DNA from: an uncultured Clostridia bacterium | GTDB lineage: Bacteria > Bacillota > Clostridia > Oscillospirales > Acutalibacteraceae | Length of the DNA: 13,026 nt | Assembly: GCA_937888485.1 (NCBI GenBank) | Contig: CALAQQ010000015.1 | Location: 1 to 13,026, forward strand | Direction of reading: 5' to 3' | Shown here: positions 12,439-13,026 of the stretch, one piece after another | Layout: every line of letters begins with the position of its first letter | Numbering within the stretch: the stretch's first letter is position 1 | Made by a program: the position numbers and the translations under genes | The notes under the pieces: model-generated | What the model was told of the DNA's origin: nothing | Database searches by the model: none | The model's input: the letters and a program-made list of their open reading frames with translations, nothing else

Positions 12439-12484
12439 CCTCTCCTAAAAATAGGAGAGGTTCTGTCGCTTCAAACCGACAGAA
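12439..12484. repeat. Two adjacent perfect hairpins in the intergenic repeat region
   Basis: CCTCTCCTA (12439-12447) pairs with TAGGAGAGG (12452-12460) around AAAA. Directly after it, TTCTGTCG (12461-12468) pairs with CGACAGAA (12477-12484) around 8 bases. Neither has a T tract, so they do not look like terminators. With the heptamer array they fill the 156 bases between the QueG-like gene and the SDR gene. They may be a dispersed intergenic repeat, and in RNA could act as an mRNA processing or stability site. Confidence 0.65.
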
Positions 12485-12513
12485 AATTAAATCCGATGTG
12501 AAAGGTGAAAAAT

Positions 12514-13026
12514 ATGAATACTAAAATCGCTCTCGTAACAGGCGGAAGCTCAGGTATCGGCAGATGCACCGCCATAGCTCTTAAAAATATGGGATGTAAG
12601 GTTTACGAAATGAGCCGCCGTGACATTCCCTGTGACGGCATAATCCATCTGACAGCTGATGTTACCGACGAAAAAGCTGTTAAATCTGCTGTTGAGACTA
12701 TAATAAACAGTGACGGAAGAATAGACATCCTCATTAACTGCGCAGGTTTCGGCATTTCGGGAGCAGTGGAGTTCACTGAGGAGGCCGAAGCGAGAAGGCA
12801 GTTCGATGTTAATTTCTTCGGTACGGTAAATGTAACGAAGACTGTTCTGCCTTTTATGAGGGAGAAAAAGTGTGGTCGGATAGTTAACATAAGCTCCGTA
12901 GCCGCTGTGGCTCACATACCCTTCCAGACCTATTATTCAGCCTCCAAGGCCGCTATCGAAAGCTATAGCTTCTGTCTTGCCAATGAGGTAAGACCTTTCG
13001 GTATTACCGTTACCGCCATTCAGCCG
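12514..13026 (+). CDS. Short-chain dehydrogenase/reductase (SDR family), partial (C-terminus beyond the right edge)
   Basis: The ATG at 12514 follows AAAGGTG and opens a frame of 171 codons to the window end. It is a classical SDR with a Rossmann fold: the nucleotide-binding TGGSSGIG (9-16), NCAG (75-78, the NNAG position), Ser128 in NISSVAAV, and YSASK (141-145), the Tyr-Lys catalytic pair. SDR enzymes reduce carbonyl groups or oxidise alcohols with NAD(P)H or NAD(P). SRR at 34-36 after the second strand may favour NADPH. The TEEAEARRQFDVNFFGTVNVTK segment is typical of the family. Substrate cannot be told from sequence. It follows the QueG-like gene after the repeat region without a clear own promoter, so it may be read from the yhaM operon. 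About the last third of a typical 250-280 residue protein is missing. Confidence 0.93.
   Translation, partial: MNTKIALVTGGSSGIGRCTAIALKNMGCKVYEMSRRDIPCDGIIHLTADVTDEKAVKSAVETIINSDGRIDILINCAGFGISGAVEFTEEAEARRQFDVNFFGTVNVTKTVLPFMREKKCGRIVNISSVAAVAHIPFQTYYSASKAAIESYSFCLANEVRPFGITVTAIQP

Noticed and set aside
12439..12484. Twin hairpins as an operon terminator
   Set aside because: Neither hairpin is followed by a T tract on either strand.

Overview
The window looks like a chromosome segment of a low-to-mid GC Firmicute of class Clostridia, probably a gut Oscillospiraceae/Ruminococcaceae-type organism. This is inferred from AGGAGG-type ribosome binding sites, consensus sigma-A promoters, a YhaM-family nuclease, an EndoA-type MazF, a RibU ECF transporter under an FMN riboswitch, and Thr/Glu-rich lipoprotein linkers. 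Taxonomy is not proven. No rRNA, tRNA, CRISPR array, transposase or phage gene was seen.

Layout. (1) Positions 1-1042, minus: a radical SAM protein with a probable SPASM region, cut by the left edge. (2) 1216-3832, plus: a divergent two-gene unit. The first gene encodes a fused protein, a membrane VTT (DedA/SNARE-associated) domain followed by an inosine-uridine nucleoside hydrolase domain. The second encodes an orphan substrate-binding lipoprotein, followed by a strong terminator. A perfect 14-bp palindrome containing TACAATTGTA covers the -35 box of this unit. (3) 3946-5674, plus: a strongly expressed-looking lipoprotein with seven 7-residue repeats, whose mRNA is predicted to begin with a 5'-terminal hairpin, then a PduL-type phosphotransacylase and a terminator. 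(4) 5676-6026, minus: a MazF/EndoA-type RNase with no visible antitoxin gene. (5) 6318-7294, plus: a short hydrophobic ORF of 52 codons, and a secreted or surface protein gene split by a frameshift at a run of seven T. (6) 7351-8650, minus: promoter, FMN riboswitch, ribU, and a family 6-like DNA-deoxyinosine glycosylase gene overlapping ribU by ATGA. (7) 8681-12357, plus: an operon of yhaM, a DUF2804 gene, prmA and a short QueG-like iron-sulfur protein, with ATGA overlaps at two of the three junctions. (8) 12352-13026: a heptamer repeat and two hairpins, then an SDR oxidoreductase cut by the right edge.

How the genes may work together. The riboflavin uptake gene and the DNA repair gene share one FMN-controlled transcript. 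The nucleoside hydrolase fusion and the solute-binding lipoprotein are 40 bases apart and probably serve one scavenging task. The yhaM-DUF2804-prmA-QueG-like operon combines RNA turnover and translation-machinery modification with an uncharacterised protein. The least ordinary items are the VTT-nucleoside hydrolase fusion, the FMN-switched glycosylase, the homopolymer-split surface gene and the mRNA leader hairpin starting at the predicted +1. I did not find convincing evidence for a large new multi-gene system.
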